NCBI GenBank assembly: GCA_039024315.1
Contig: JBCCQN010000072.1
Span: 1-34,384 of the forward strand
DNA: 34,384 nt
Direction of reading: 5' to 3'
DNA from: JBCAWW01 sp039024315
GTDB taxonomy: Bacteria; Bacteroidota; Bacteroidia; J057
Shown here one piece after another: positions 8,532-16,472 of the stretch (position 1 is the first letter of the stretch; the number at the start of each line of letters is the position of its first letter). A program made the position numbers and the translations under genes. The notes beneath the pieces were generated by a model, which was not told the DNA's origin, did not search any database, and saw only the letters and a program-made list of their open reading frames with translations.

Positions 8532-9569
8532 ATGTCAAAGCTGGTCTATTTTATCATCCCATTCGGGATATTGTGTAGCGGCATCGCCATTACACAATCT
8601 CACCGTACAGGACCCTTGCCCACAAACCAGTTCGATGAACTCAAGCATTTATCTGCACAAGTCAGTGTGATCAATACTGATGCGCCTATTGGGCTCAATT
8701 TTAGCGGAGAACGTGTTCCTCTAGAAGACGAACTCGTGGAAAAGCGGATGGATCGTGAGATCAATAAGAACATGAAATACCATGCGGCTACTATGCAGAC
8801 TTTCAAGCGTTCGTACCGCTACAAAGATGACTTTGTCAAAACGCTAAGACGCAAGGGAGTGCCAGAAGATTTTTTCTACATGGCGGTTGCAGAAAGCAAT
8901 CTCTCCAATGCAAAGTCTCCCGTCGGCGCTAGAGGATTTTGGCAGTTCATGCGTTCTACCGCTGCTTATTACGGCCTAGAAGTCTCCACTACGGTAGATG
9001 AGCGCTATCACCCCGAAAAAGCCACCGCCGCTGCTTGTCAATACCTCTTAGATGCGCACAAGCAGTTGGGAAGTTGGACTTTGGTCGCCGCCGCCTATAA
9101 TATGGGCTCAGGTGGGGTGCAAAAAGCAATCCGTCGTAACGGCCATGATGATTATTATCGTCTTGACCTCAATCGCGAGACAAGCCAGTATATGTATCGC
9201 ATCTTGGGCTACAAAGTGGTAATGGAAGAACCCTTCCGCTTTGGCTTTAGCCTTAATGAGCGAAAAATGTACCGTCCCATTCCGTACTATACCGTCAATG
9301 TCACGCAATCCATCGAAGATCTCGTTGCTTTTGCTCACGACAATGACCATACCTATCGGGAACTGAAGACCCTCAATCCTTGGTTGATTGCCGATCACTT
9401 GGAGGTTGTCGAAGGCAAGACGTACAAGATCCGCTTTCCGCTCACCAAGGAGTGGGACGCCAAAGAAATGCTTGTAGAAAATGCAGATAAGCTCGATCAA
9501 ATTGATGCAGCTTACCAAAGCAGAGCGGCCTTGCCTACCAATGAAGGTATTGCTAGCGCGGCAAAATAG
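8532..9569 (+). CDS. Lytic transglycosylase (MltD-like, SLT domain plus LysM-like tail)
   Basis: 345 residues with a Sec signal (about 1-22, YFIIPFGILCSGIAI). The lysozyme-like SLT domain spans about 108-225. Catalytic Glu121 is in MAVAESNLSN, followed by the diagnostic GARGFWQFM (132-140) and AAAYNMGSGGV (186-196). The C-terminal part (about 252-302, YYTVNVTQSIEDLVAFA...LNPWL...GKTYKI) resembles a LysM peptidoglycan-binding repeat, giving the MltD arrangement with one LysM rather than several. The enzyme cuts the MurNAc-GlcNAc bond of peptidoglycan to form 1,6-anhydromuropeptides in the periplasm. It is a single cistron with a strong terminator 26 bp after its stop. Confidence 0.92.
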   Translation: MSKLVYFIIPFGILCSGIAITQSHRTGPLPTNQFDELKHLSAQVSVINTDAPIGLNFSGERVPLEDELVEKRMDREINKNMKYHAATMQTFKRSYRYKDDFVKTLRRKGVPEDFFYMAVAESNLSNAKSPVGARGFWQFMRSTAAYYGLEVSTTVDERYHPEKATAAACQYLLDAHKQLGSWTLVAAAYNMGSGGVQKAIRRNGHDDYYRLDLNRETSQYMYRILGYKVVMEEPFRFGFSLNERKMYRPIPYYTVNVTQSIEDLVAFAHDNDHTYRELKTLNPWLIADHLEVVEGKTYKIRFPLTKEWDAKEMLVENADKLDQIDAAYQSRAALPTNEGIASAAK

Positions 9570-9594
9570 AAGATAAAAGTGCTTCGGCGCTACA

Positions 9595-9636
9595 CAAAAA
9601 TGAGTCATTCCAATCAAGGGATGACTCATTTTTTTA
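9595..9636 (+). terminator. Rho-independent terminator after the lytic transglycosylase
   Basis: A 13-bp perfect stem, AAAAATGAGTCAT (9596-9608) and ATGACTCATTTTT (9621-9633), closes a 12-nt loop and runs into a T-tract. The A-run on the left arm means it can also stop the convergent SDR transcript. Confidence 0.9.
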
Positions 9637-9639
9637 TTT

Positions 9640-9660
9640 GCCGCTTCGCGGAACGCTTAT
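9640..9660 (+). repeat. GAACGCTTA repeat, forward copy 1
   Basis: GCCGCTTCGCGG followed by AACGCTTAT. It sits directly after the T-tract of the terminator at 9595-9636. It contains the mini-hairpin CCGC-TTC-GCGG. Confidence 0.8.
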
Positions 9661-9788
9661 CTCCAAAGATCCCGCATCGCATTTCATTTGTGCGGTATGA
9701 CCATAAAGATTTATCAGTCAAGGTCAGAGAAAGTTGCCGTCATGCCGAAATATGAGGTACGAGCATATCCGGTATCTTTAGTTCTTCC

Positions 9789-9809
9789 ACCGCTTCGCGG
9801 AACGCTTAT
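9789..9809 (+). repeat. GAACGCTTA repeat, forward copy 2
   Basis: ACCGCTTCGCGG followed by AACGCTTAT, identical to copy 1 except for the first base. It is preceded by a pyrimidine-rich stretch (TTTAGTTCTTCC). Confidence 0.8.
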
Positions 9810-9889
9810 CAGATTAATGAATGCCTGTGAAATTGAAAAGTAGAATACCCAAATCAACAACTCAACCCTTCAACCATTAAAGAAACCCC

Positions 9890-10597
9890 CTACCTACTCG
9901 GAGGGATACTCGGTCTAACCTCTACTTTACTCGGCAAAGTCCGAGGATGCATCTCCAATAAGTCAATTACCATTTGACCTAGATCCTCAGGTTGAATCTT
10001 CCAAGCATCAGCTTCACTTGGCGTATGCCCATTGAAGTAAGTCGCCACGGAGCCGGGCATAATGGTCGTAACCTTGATCCCGTACTGCCGCAAATCGAGC
10101 ATGATAGCTTGGGTAAATCCTACTAAGCCAAACTTACTCGCATTATAGGCTGAGCCTTTGGCAAAGAAATTGGTCCCGGCAAGACTGGCAATCGTCATGA
10201 TATAGCCTTTACTCTCCTTAAGCGCAGGAATACAAGCCTTGACAGTATGAAATACTCCAGTAAGGTTGATATCAATGATGGTATTCCAGTCTTCGGGGCT
10301 CATATCTTCAATGGAAGTAAATTTGCCTACGCCAGCATTGGCGATACAAACGTCTAGTCGCCCCCACTTTTCGCTTACTTGTGCGATCGCAGCTTGCTCA
10401 TCCGCTAAATCTCGTACGTCTGATTGAATAGTGAGCAATTCACCACTCCCTATTTTTTCTAAGTATTCCGCCGCCGAGGCTAAAGATTCGCGACTTCTGC
10501 CGGTGATAGCGACTTTCATATCTTTTTTGAGCATTGCCTCAGCAATCCCTAATCCGATGCCTTTTGATCCTCCGGTGATATAGGCGACTTTATCCAT
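9890..10597 (-). CDS. SDR family NAD(P)-dependent oxidoreductase
   Basis: 235 residues from the ATG at 10597. A longer frame from 10657 would put 20 basic residues before the Rossmann strand, so the start next to VAYITGG is chosen. Classical short-chain dehydrogenase motifs are all present: TGGSKGIG at 8-15, NAG at 87-89, Asn111, Ser138 (TIASLAG), and Tyr151-x3-Lys155 (YNASK). TGRS at 32-35, with Arg34 after the second strand, suggests NADP(H) preference. The substrate is unknown; related proteins include 3-ketoacyl-ACP reductase-like and sugar or steroid dehydrogenases. The gene stands alone, convergent with the lytic transglycosylase and divergent from uvrA. Confidence 0.9.
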   Translation of the reverse strand: MDKVAYITGGSKGIGLGIAEAMLKKDMKVAITGRSRESLASAAEYLEKIGSGELLTIQSDVRDLADEQAAIAQVSEKWGRLDVCIANAGVGKFTSIEDMSPEDWNTIIDINLTGVFHTVKACIPALKESKGYIMTIASLAGTNFFAKGSAYNASKFGLVGFTQAIMLDLRQYGIKVTTIMPGSVATYFNGHTPSEADAWKIQPEDLGQMVIDLLEMHPRTLPSKVEVRPSIPPSR

Positions 10598-10748
10598 TTT
10601 TGCTTTTGTTTTTGATTGAATTTTGGTGGGCCTAAGTTTACGAATAATTGTAAACATGCGAGGCGCAAAATTGGTTTCTTTTTCATTTATAAGTCTAAAA
10701 AGGAAAATGTGGGAATGTTGATAATGTTAGCATTTTGTGCAAAAATTG

Positions 10749-10762
10749 TTAGTAATTACTAA
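10749..10762. promoter_or_regulatory. Perfect 14-bp palindrome between SDR gene and uvrA
   Basis: TTAGTAATTACTAA is its own reverse complement. It lies 119 bp before uvrA and about 150 bp before the SDR gene in a 283-bp divergent AT-rich region. It may be an operator for either gene. Confidence 0.4.
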
Positions 10763-10825
10763 TTTTGTTATCTAGTGCTTGAATATTTTGTTTAGCAATT
10801 AAGCCAAACAAAGGCTTCATTAGAA

Positions 10826-10858
10826 TTGAAATTCTCCCACTGAATTTGTGTAAATTTG
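10826..10858 (+). promoter_or_regulatory. Probable uvrA promoter (Bacteroidota type)
   Basis: TAAATTTG at 10851-10858 fits the TAnnTTTG minus-7 element. A TTG lies 22 bp upstream (10826-10828), within the spacing known for Flavobacterium-type promoters. Transcription would begin about 15 bp before the uvrA ATG. Confidence 0.5.
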
Positions 10859-10880
10859 CCCGGTCAAATCCCGAAATGGT

Positions 10881-13709
10881 ATGCCAAAAGAAGCTGTGAT
10901 AGAAATCCTGGGAGCCCGGGAACATAATCTGAAAGACATAGATCTAAGTATTCCCCGCAAAAAGCTAGTGGTGATCACAGGCGTTAGTGGCTCTGGAAAA
11001 AGTTCGCTGGCCTTTGATACGCTTTATGCTGAAGGGCAGCGCCGCTATTTAGAGAGCTTCTCAGCTTACGCTAGACAGTTTCTTGGCAACCTCAAAAGCC
11101 CAGATGTTGACAAAATTGATGGCTTGAGTCCCGTGATTGCCATTGAACAGAAGACCACCACTCGCAATCCTCGCTCTACTGTTGGTACGGTTACCGAAAT
11201 TTATGACCTCTTTCGGCTCCTTTTTGCTCGCGCCGCTGATGCAATCAGCTACAAGACCGGTAAGAAAATGGTCCGAATGACGGACGAGCAGGTCGTAGAT
11301 GCGATTTTTGAGCAGTTCAATAAGCAAAAGCTCCAAATTCTAGCCCCCCTCATTCGTTCTCGAAAAGGTCACTATCGAGAGCTATTTGAAAATCTGGCCA
11401 AGCAGGGCTATACGCGCGTTCGGGTAGATGGAGAGATTCAAGAGATTGAAAAAGGCATGAGATTGGATCGTTATAAGATCCATGATATCGAGCTGGTCAT
11501 CGACCGGATCAAAGTGGGAGATGATCGTAAGCGGCTTTTCGAAAGTGTCCAACAGGCCATGCGGATGGGCGAGGGAACCGTTCTACTAGTAGACTATGAA
11601 ACAGAGTCTCCTCACTGGTATAGCCGTAATCTGATGGATCCTGAGTCAGGGATCAGCTATGATATCCCTTCTCCTAATTCCTTCTCCTTTAACTCGCCTT
11701 ATGGGGCTTGTCCTACTTGTAAAGGCCTCGGTAAGGTATATGAGGTGGATACAAATGCACTTATAGCGGATGAAAAGCTCTCCATCAATAAAGGGGCAAT
11801 CGTTCCTCTTGGAGAATACCGAGACATATGGATGTTTCGACAGCTACGAAAAATTGCCACTCACTTTGACTTCTCCTTAGCTAAGCCTTGGAGCGAAGTG
11901 CCTGAGGAAGCAAAGGCGCTGATTATGGATGGGGCTAAAGCCGCTGGGGTGAAAGGACTAAGAGTACGCTTTGATGGTATTCGCAAATTTGTGGAGGAAT
12001 CCTATCATGGCTCTTCTTCGGAGAAGATCAAGTCTTGGGCTGAGCAGTTTATGCAAATCGCTACTTGCCCGACTTGCAATGGGACTCGCTTAAAAAAGGA
12101 AAGCCTATACTTTCAGATTGCCGGTAAAAATATTGCTGAGCTCGCTCAAATGGATATCGGGGCCCTTTCTGAGTGGATGGTTGGTTTGGAGGACCGCCTA
12201 AGCGAACGCCAAGTCCAGATTGGGATCGAGGTCATCAAAGAATTGCGCAAGCGCATTGGTTTCTTGATGCAAGTCGGCCTAGACTATCTAGCCTTGGATC
12301 GCCCTGCGGGAACGCTTTCAGGAGGAGAATCACAAAGGATTCGCCTCGCCACTCAGATCGGCTCTCAATTGGTCAATGTCCTTTATATTCTAGACGAGCC
12401 TTCTATTGGGCTACATCAGCGTGACAATGAAAGATTGATTCAATCTCTACTGGACCTAAGAGACTTAGGTAATTCAGTGCTGGTAGTAGAGCACGATAAG
12501 GATACCATGTTGGCTTCAGACTATGTGATCGACTTTGGTCCGGGTGCTGGGGTCAATGGAGGGGAAATCGTTGCCTCCGGCTCTCCCCAAGAAGTCCTTG
12601 CGGTAGAATGCGCTACTTCGGACTATTTGAGTGGTAGGAGGCAGATCATAATTCCTGAAGAAAGACGTAAGCCCCAGCCCAATAAGCTGATCCTAAAAGG
12701 GGCCACTGGTAATAATCTCAAGTCAGTTGATCTAGAGCTGCCCATGGGAGTATTTATTTGCGTCAGTGGGGTCTCGGGTAGTGGCAAATCGACCTTGATC
12801 AATGAGACGCTCTTCCCCATTATCAGTCAACATTTATATCGTTCGCGCAAAAAGCCCATGCCTTACGAGTCCTTTAACGGACTAGAGCATATCAATAAAA
12901 TTGTGCGTATTGATCAGTCCCCGATTGGGCGCACGCCTCGCTCCAATCCTGCGACTTATACAGGAGTCTTTACACACATTCGCCAGCTATTTGCCAATAT
13001 GCCCGAATCTAAGGCCCGTGGCTATAAGATCGGCCGGTTTTCCTTTAATGTAAAAGGTGGGCGTTGCGAAGAGTGTCATGGTGCTGGACTCCAGACAATC
13101 GAAATGAATTTTCTCCCTGATGTGTATGTTACTTGTCCCAAATGCCAAGGCAGACGTTATAATCGGGAGACCTTGGAGATCCGATACAAAGGTAAATCGA
13201 TTAGCGATGTGCTCAATATGGATATCAATGAGGCCTTGGAATTTTTTGATGCCATGCCCCGTATCAAACGCATTATCAAGACTTTGCATGATGTCGGTCT
13301 CGGCTATATCACCTTAGGGCAACCTGCAACTACCCTTTCGGGAGGAGAGGCGCAGCGAGTCAAAATAGCTTCGGAGCTATCTCGTAGAGATACAGGTAAT
13401 ACGCTGTATCTATTGGACGAGCCGACTACTGGTCTGCACTTCCAGGATATCGAAATGCTCTTGAAGGTATTGCAGCAATTAGTAGATCGCGGCAACACCG
13501 TTTTGGTGATTGAGCATAATCTAGACGTGATCAAAGTTGCCGACTGGGTGATTGATCTCGGTCCAGAAGGAGGAAAAGGCGGCGGGCGGATACTCGTGCA
13601 AGGGACACCAGAAGAGGTGGCAGAGCATCCTGAATCTCATACGGGACGCTTTTTGAAACGGGAGCTCGAAGAAACGCTAAAATTTCAAGCTATGAATGCA
13701 AAGGCTTAG
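10881..13709 (+). CDS. uvrA: Excinuclease ABC subunit UvrA
   Basis: 942 residues, the usual length. UvrA is the damage-sensing ATPase dimer of nucleotide excision repair; it loads UvrB and works with UvrC. Two ABC modules are complete: Walker A GVSGSGKSS at 34-42 and again near 630, two signature motifs (LSGGESQRIRLA and LSGGEAQRVKIA), and two Walker B segments (ILDEPSIGLH and LLDEPTTGLH). Zinc-binding Cys pairs are present (CPTCKG, CPTCNG, and CEECHG...CPKCQG). The ATG at 10881 directly precedes the canonical start PKEAVIEILGAREHNLKDI. A promoter-like box sits about 20 bp upstream. The last 20 bp overlap, tail to tail, the end of the histidine kinase on the other strand. Nothing in the protein is unusual. 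Confidence 0.98.
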   Translation: MPKEAVIEILGAREHNLKDIDLSIPRKKLVVITGVSGSGKSSLAFDTLYAEGQRRYLESFSAYARQFLGNLKSPDVDKIDGLSPVIAIEQKTTTRNPRSTVGTVTEIYDLFRLLFARAADAISYKTGKKMVRMTDEQVVDAIFEQFNKQKLQILAPLIRSRKGHYRELFENLAKQGYTRVRVDGEIQEIEKGMRLDRYKIHDIELVIDRIKVGDDRKRLFESVQQAMRMGEGTVLLVDYETESPHWYSRNLMDPESGISYDIPSPNSFSFNSPYGACPTCKGLGKVYEVDTNALIADEKLSINKGAIVPLGEYRDIWMFRQLRKIATHFDFSLAKPWSEVPEEAKALIMDGAKAAGVKGLRVRFDGIRKFVEESYHGSSSEKIKSWAEQFMQIATCPTCNGTRLKKESLYFQIAGKNIAELAQMDIGALSEWMVGLEDRLSERQVQIGIEVIKELRKRIGFLMQVGLDYLALDRPAGTLSGGESQRIRLATQIGSQLVNVLYILDEPSIGLHQRDNERLIQSLLDLRDLGNSVLVVEHDKDTMLASDYVIDFGPGAGVNGGEIVASGSPQEVLAVECATSDYLSGRRQIIIPEERRKPQPNKLILKGATGNNLKSVDLELPMGVFICVSGVSGSGKSTLINETLFPIISQHLYRSRKKPMPYESFNGLEHINKIVRIDQSPIGRTPRSNPATYTGVFTHIRQLFANMPESKARGYKIGRFSFNVKGGRCEECHGAGLQTIEMNFLPDVYVTCPKCQGRRYNRETLEIRYKGKSISDVLNMDINEALEFFDAMPRIKRIIKTLHDVGLGYITLGQPATTLSGGEAQRVKIASELSRRDTGNTLYLLDEPTTGLHFQDIEMLLKVLQQLVDRGNTVLVIEHNLDVIKVADWVIDLGPEGGKGGGRILVQGTPEEVAEHPESHTGRFLKRELEETLKFQAMNAKA

Positions 13710-15048
13710 CGTTCTCCGAAGGAGTAAGACTCTTACTGATTCGAAAATACATTTTGGTGCCTTTTCCTAGTTCAGAGCTCATCCAAATTTCGCCACCATG
13801 TCTTTCGGCGATTTTGCGACATAGGGCTAAGCCTATGCCGGTACCTTCATACTGCTCTCTCAAGTGGAGACGTCTAAAAATCTCGAATACCTGATCGTGA
13901 TATTCTTGCGAAATGCCGATGCCGTTGTCTGAAACTTCAAAGCGCCAGTGGTGGTTTTCTTCGGTTGCAGAAATTCTAACTATCGGAGTTTCACTTTCGT
14001 TAAACTTGAGGCCGTTTTGAATAAGATTGGTAAATAAGAGGCCTAATTGTTGGGGTTCACAGACGAGTTTTTCTGGTAGAGGAGAGAACTCTATTTTCGC
14101 TTTTTTGTCTTCGATTAGCTGACGAAAGTCTTTTAATTTTTCCTGAATCAGTAGCTGTATATTGCTTGGAATTAATTGAACTTCTTTTCTGCCCACTCGT
14201 GAAAAGGCAAGCAATCCCTTGATCAGTTCACTCATCCTTAAGACTGAATCTTGGATAAAGTGCATATAGGTTCGGGTATCATCATCAAACTTATCGGCCA
14301 TTTTACGTTCTATCAACTGACTAAAGTTGCGGATCATACGCAGAGGTTCCTGTAAGTCATGGGAGGCGGCGTAGGCAAATTGTTCTAAGTCTTGATTGGA
14401 TCTTTTGAGCTCTTTTAAGGAGGCTTCTAGGCGCTCAGTACGTTCATCGACGAGCTCTTGGAGAGATTGCTGGTAGGTTTCGATTATTTCATCTTGTTTT
14501 GAGAGCATCTCCCGATAAAAATTCAGTGCGAGCATCAGGCCGACGATACTAATAATAATGAGACTAAAAGTGATCCACTCAGGATGAGGAATTTCTATCA
14601 TAGGCTCACGATAGATCGAAAACCCAAAAGCTAATATGAGCAGGCTCGCAAAAAAGGCAAAGAATAGCCGGCGATTGAAAGTATCGCTGAAAATGATGAC
14701 TGTCAATAAAATGCCGGGAAAAAGAAGAAAGTAGGTTTGAATATTTTTCCCCCCCATGTAAGCCGTAGTCAGCACTGCTATGCCATAAAGTACGAGTAAC
14801 ACTTGGCGGGCTAATTGAAAGTGTCTGCGGTAGGTAAGGTAAAGTGGGGTACTAAGTGAAAGTACAATGAGCACCCCAACAGGCAAAATAGCAAATTGTT
14901 TGAGAGTGATATTGATCAAGACACTGATGAAGCCTGATAGTAAGATGGCTACACTGATTTGATTTAATAATCTGATTTTGGCCGCTTCATCTGGACTAGT
15001 TTCTGAATCAATACCAAGGTCAAATATCCTTTTTAAAAAGTGATTCAT
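13690..15048 (-). CDS. Membrane sensor histidine kinase, downstream paralog
   Basis: 452 residues from the ATG at 15048, which overlaps the upstream kinase stop as ATGA and implies translational coupling. The open frame continues upstream to 15177, but that part overlaps the other kinase and lacks the conserved N-terminal pattern. Residues about 28-180 hold roughly six hydrophobic segments with no recognised ligand domain. A coiled coil follows at about 185-220. The HisKA helix carries phospho-acceptor His230 (AASHDLQEP). The HATPase domain has NLIQNGLKF, DNGIGI and GTGIGLALCRKI. It autophosphorylates and passes phosphate to a response regulator, but none is encoded nearby. The catalytic half is very similar to the upstream kinase, while the membrane half has diverged. 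The gene end overlaps uvrA by 20 bp in convergent orientation. Confidence 0.92.
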   Translation of the reverse strand: MNHFLKRIFDLGIDSETSPDEAAKIRLLNQISVAILLSGFISVLINITLKQFAILPVGVLIVLSLSTPLYLTYRRHFQLARQVLLVLYGIAVLTTAYMGGKNIQTYFLLFPGILLTVIIFSDTFNRRLFFAFFASLLILAFGFSIYREPMIEIPHPEWITFSLIIISIVGLMLALNFYREMLSKQDEIIETYQQSLQELVDERTERLEASLKELKRSNQDLEQFAYAASHDLQEPLRMIRNFSQLIERKMADKFDDDTRTYMHFIQDSVLRMSELIKGLLAFSRVGRKEVQLIPSNIQLLIQEKLKDFRQLIEDKKAKIEFSPLPEKLVCEPQQLGLLFTNLIQNGLKFNESETPIVRISATEENHHWRFEVSDNGIGISQEYHDQVFEIFRRLHLREQYEGTGIGLALCRKIAERHGGEIWMSSELGKGTKMYFRISKSLTPSENAKPLHS

Positions 15049-16469
15049 GTAGGGATAGTGTTCGGTGCGATTATGGCTTCTGATATTTTTGGTATGCGAA
15101 AGAAAAAGGTGGTTCCCTTGTTGGGGATAGAGTTTAACCATATCTCCCCTCCGTGTTGCTCTACGATTTTTCGACAAAGGGATAAGCCAATGCCGGTACC
15201 TTCGTATTCATCGCGGTGATGGAGGCGTCTAAAGATCTCAAATATTTGCTCTCTATAATCTGTCTCGATGCCGATACCGTTGTCGGCAACCATAAAGACC
15301 CAATTATCACCTTCCTCCATAGCTTGGATCATGATTTTGGGAAAACTGCGATTAAATTTTAGCGCATTATGAATGAGATTGGCAAACAAAATACCAATTT
15401 GATTTGGCTCGCAAACAAAAGCAGTAGGTAGCTTGCCATACTCGATCTTTGCCTGTTTTTCGTTGATCAGGTGTCTGTAATCTCTCAGCTTGGTTTCAAT
15501 CAAGCTGCGAATATCAGTCTGTTGGTAAGGGGCTTCTTTACGACCCACGCGAGAATATTTTAGCAAGCCCTTAATTAGTTCACTCATTCTGAGAACGGAT
15601 TCTCGAATAAAGCCCATGTAGGTTTGAGTATCTTCGTCAAAGTGGGGCTTAAGCCGCTTTTCTAGAAGGCGACTAAAGTTGCTGATCATACGGATGGGCT
15701 CTTGTAGGTCATGGGAGGCGGCATAGGCAAACTGCTCCAAATCTTGATTGGACCTTTTTAGCTCGTCGTTGGAGATCTCTAGCTCTCGCATGCGAACTTC
15801 GACTTCTCCTTCTAGCGTTTTGTTAAGTTTTTTTAGATCAATTTGTGCTTGTTCTAGGGCCTGATTTTTTTCTTGGGCTAGTTCTAGCAAACGGCTTACT
15901 TCCGCTTCGTTTGCATTTATCACCTGATTGAAGGAGTGCAGGTACATGCCCAATACAATAATACTAATCATGAAGATGAAGGAACTGACTTCAAAAGGAA
16001 TGGTAGCCGTAAAAAAAGGTTCGCGCCAATGGTACATACCAAAGATGAACAAGAGCAAACCAAAATATAGGGCGTAGTAAAAATATTGATTGTTGTCAGA
16101 GCGAAATAAAAATGCGCTTAAGGCCAGCAAATGCACAAAAAATAAATGTCCCTGTAAATCTGGGCCAAACAGGACACAAATGATGGTCAAAAATATGCCC
16201 GTCATAAACAGCAGGCTATTCATTGCCATATAATAGCGCCTGACATGGTTAAGGGCCAAGGGTAGCAAAAATACCGGCACGAGTAAGCTAATAACAAATC
16301 CGAGTTTGGCATTTTGTAGCCAGGTAAAGACAAAGGCAAAAAAGATAGACGAAAAGGCAGACAGGCTGGCCATCATATTGGTCATCTTGATCTTTTCCTT
16401 CAAGTTGAGCGGTAAGTCCGATACAATTCCAAGAGTCAAAAAGGGCGAAAATAGGGCGTTTCTGCGCAT
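15045..16469 (-). CDS. Membrane sensor histidine kinase, upstream paralog
   Basis: 474 residues. About six membrane segments occupy residues 30-180, followed by a charged coiled coil (about 185-240). The HisKA domain has His253 in AASHDLQEP. The HATPase domain has the N-box NLIHNALKF (364-372), DNGIGI (396-401) and GTGIGLSLCRKI (424-435). The start ATG is 3 bp beyond the stop of the phospholipase-like gene, and the stop overlaps the next kinase by 4 bp, so the three genes form one transcript. The N-terminus (LGIVSDLPLNLKEKIKM) aligns with that of the second kinase (LGIDSETSPDEAAKIRL), which supports both starts and an origin by tandem duplication. No PAS, GAF or periplasmic sensor domain is visible, so the signal is probably sensed within the membrane. 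No response regulator is in the window. Confidence 0.92.
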   Translation of the reverse strand: MRRNALFSPFLTLGIVSDLPLNLKEKIKMTNMMASLSAFSSIFFAFVFTWLQNAKLGFVISLLVPVFLLPLALNHVRRYYMAMNSLLFMTGIFLTIICVLFGPDLQGHLFFVHLLALSAFLFRSDNNQYFYYALYFGLLLFIFGMYHWREPFFTATIPFEVSSFIFMISIIVLGMYLHSFNQVINANEAEVSRLLELAQEKNQALEQAQIDLKKLNKTLEGEVEVRMRELEISNDELKRSNQDLEQFAYAASHDLQEPIRMISNFSRLLEKRLKPHFDEDTQTYMGFIRESVLRMSELIKGLLKYSRVGRKEAPYQQTDIRSLIETKLRDYRHLINEKQAKIEYGKLPTAFVCEPNQIGILFANLIHNALKFNRSFPKIMIQAMEEGDNWVFMVADNGIGIETDYREQIFEIFRRLHHRDEYEGTGIGLSLCRKIVEQHGGEIWLNSIPNKGTTFFFRIPKISEAIIAPNTIPT

Positions 16470-16472
16470 AAT

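Larger units (their letters stand above)
9570..9889. other. 320-bp convergent intergenic region with terminator and repeats
   Basis: The gap between the convergent lytic transglycosylase and SDR genes contains the terminator at 9595-9636 and two same-orientation copies of the GAACGCTTA repeat (9640-9660 and 9789-9809). Between them lies palindrome-rich sequence, for example CCGCA...TGCGG near 9672-9694. No ORF of convincing character and no RNA gene is visible. Confidence 0.6.

Noticed and set aside
9640..9809. Two spaced identical repeats considered as a CRISPR fragment
   Set aside because: Spacing is about 130 bp, only two copies lie in a row, copies occur elsewhere in both orientations, and no cas gene is present.
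15049..15177. Longer N-terminus for the second histidine kinase
   Set aside because: The extra 43 residues overlap the upstream kinase frame and lack hydrophobic or conserved character. The ATGA junction start at 15048 aligns with the paralog.
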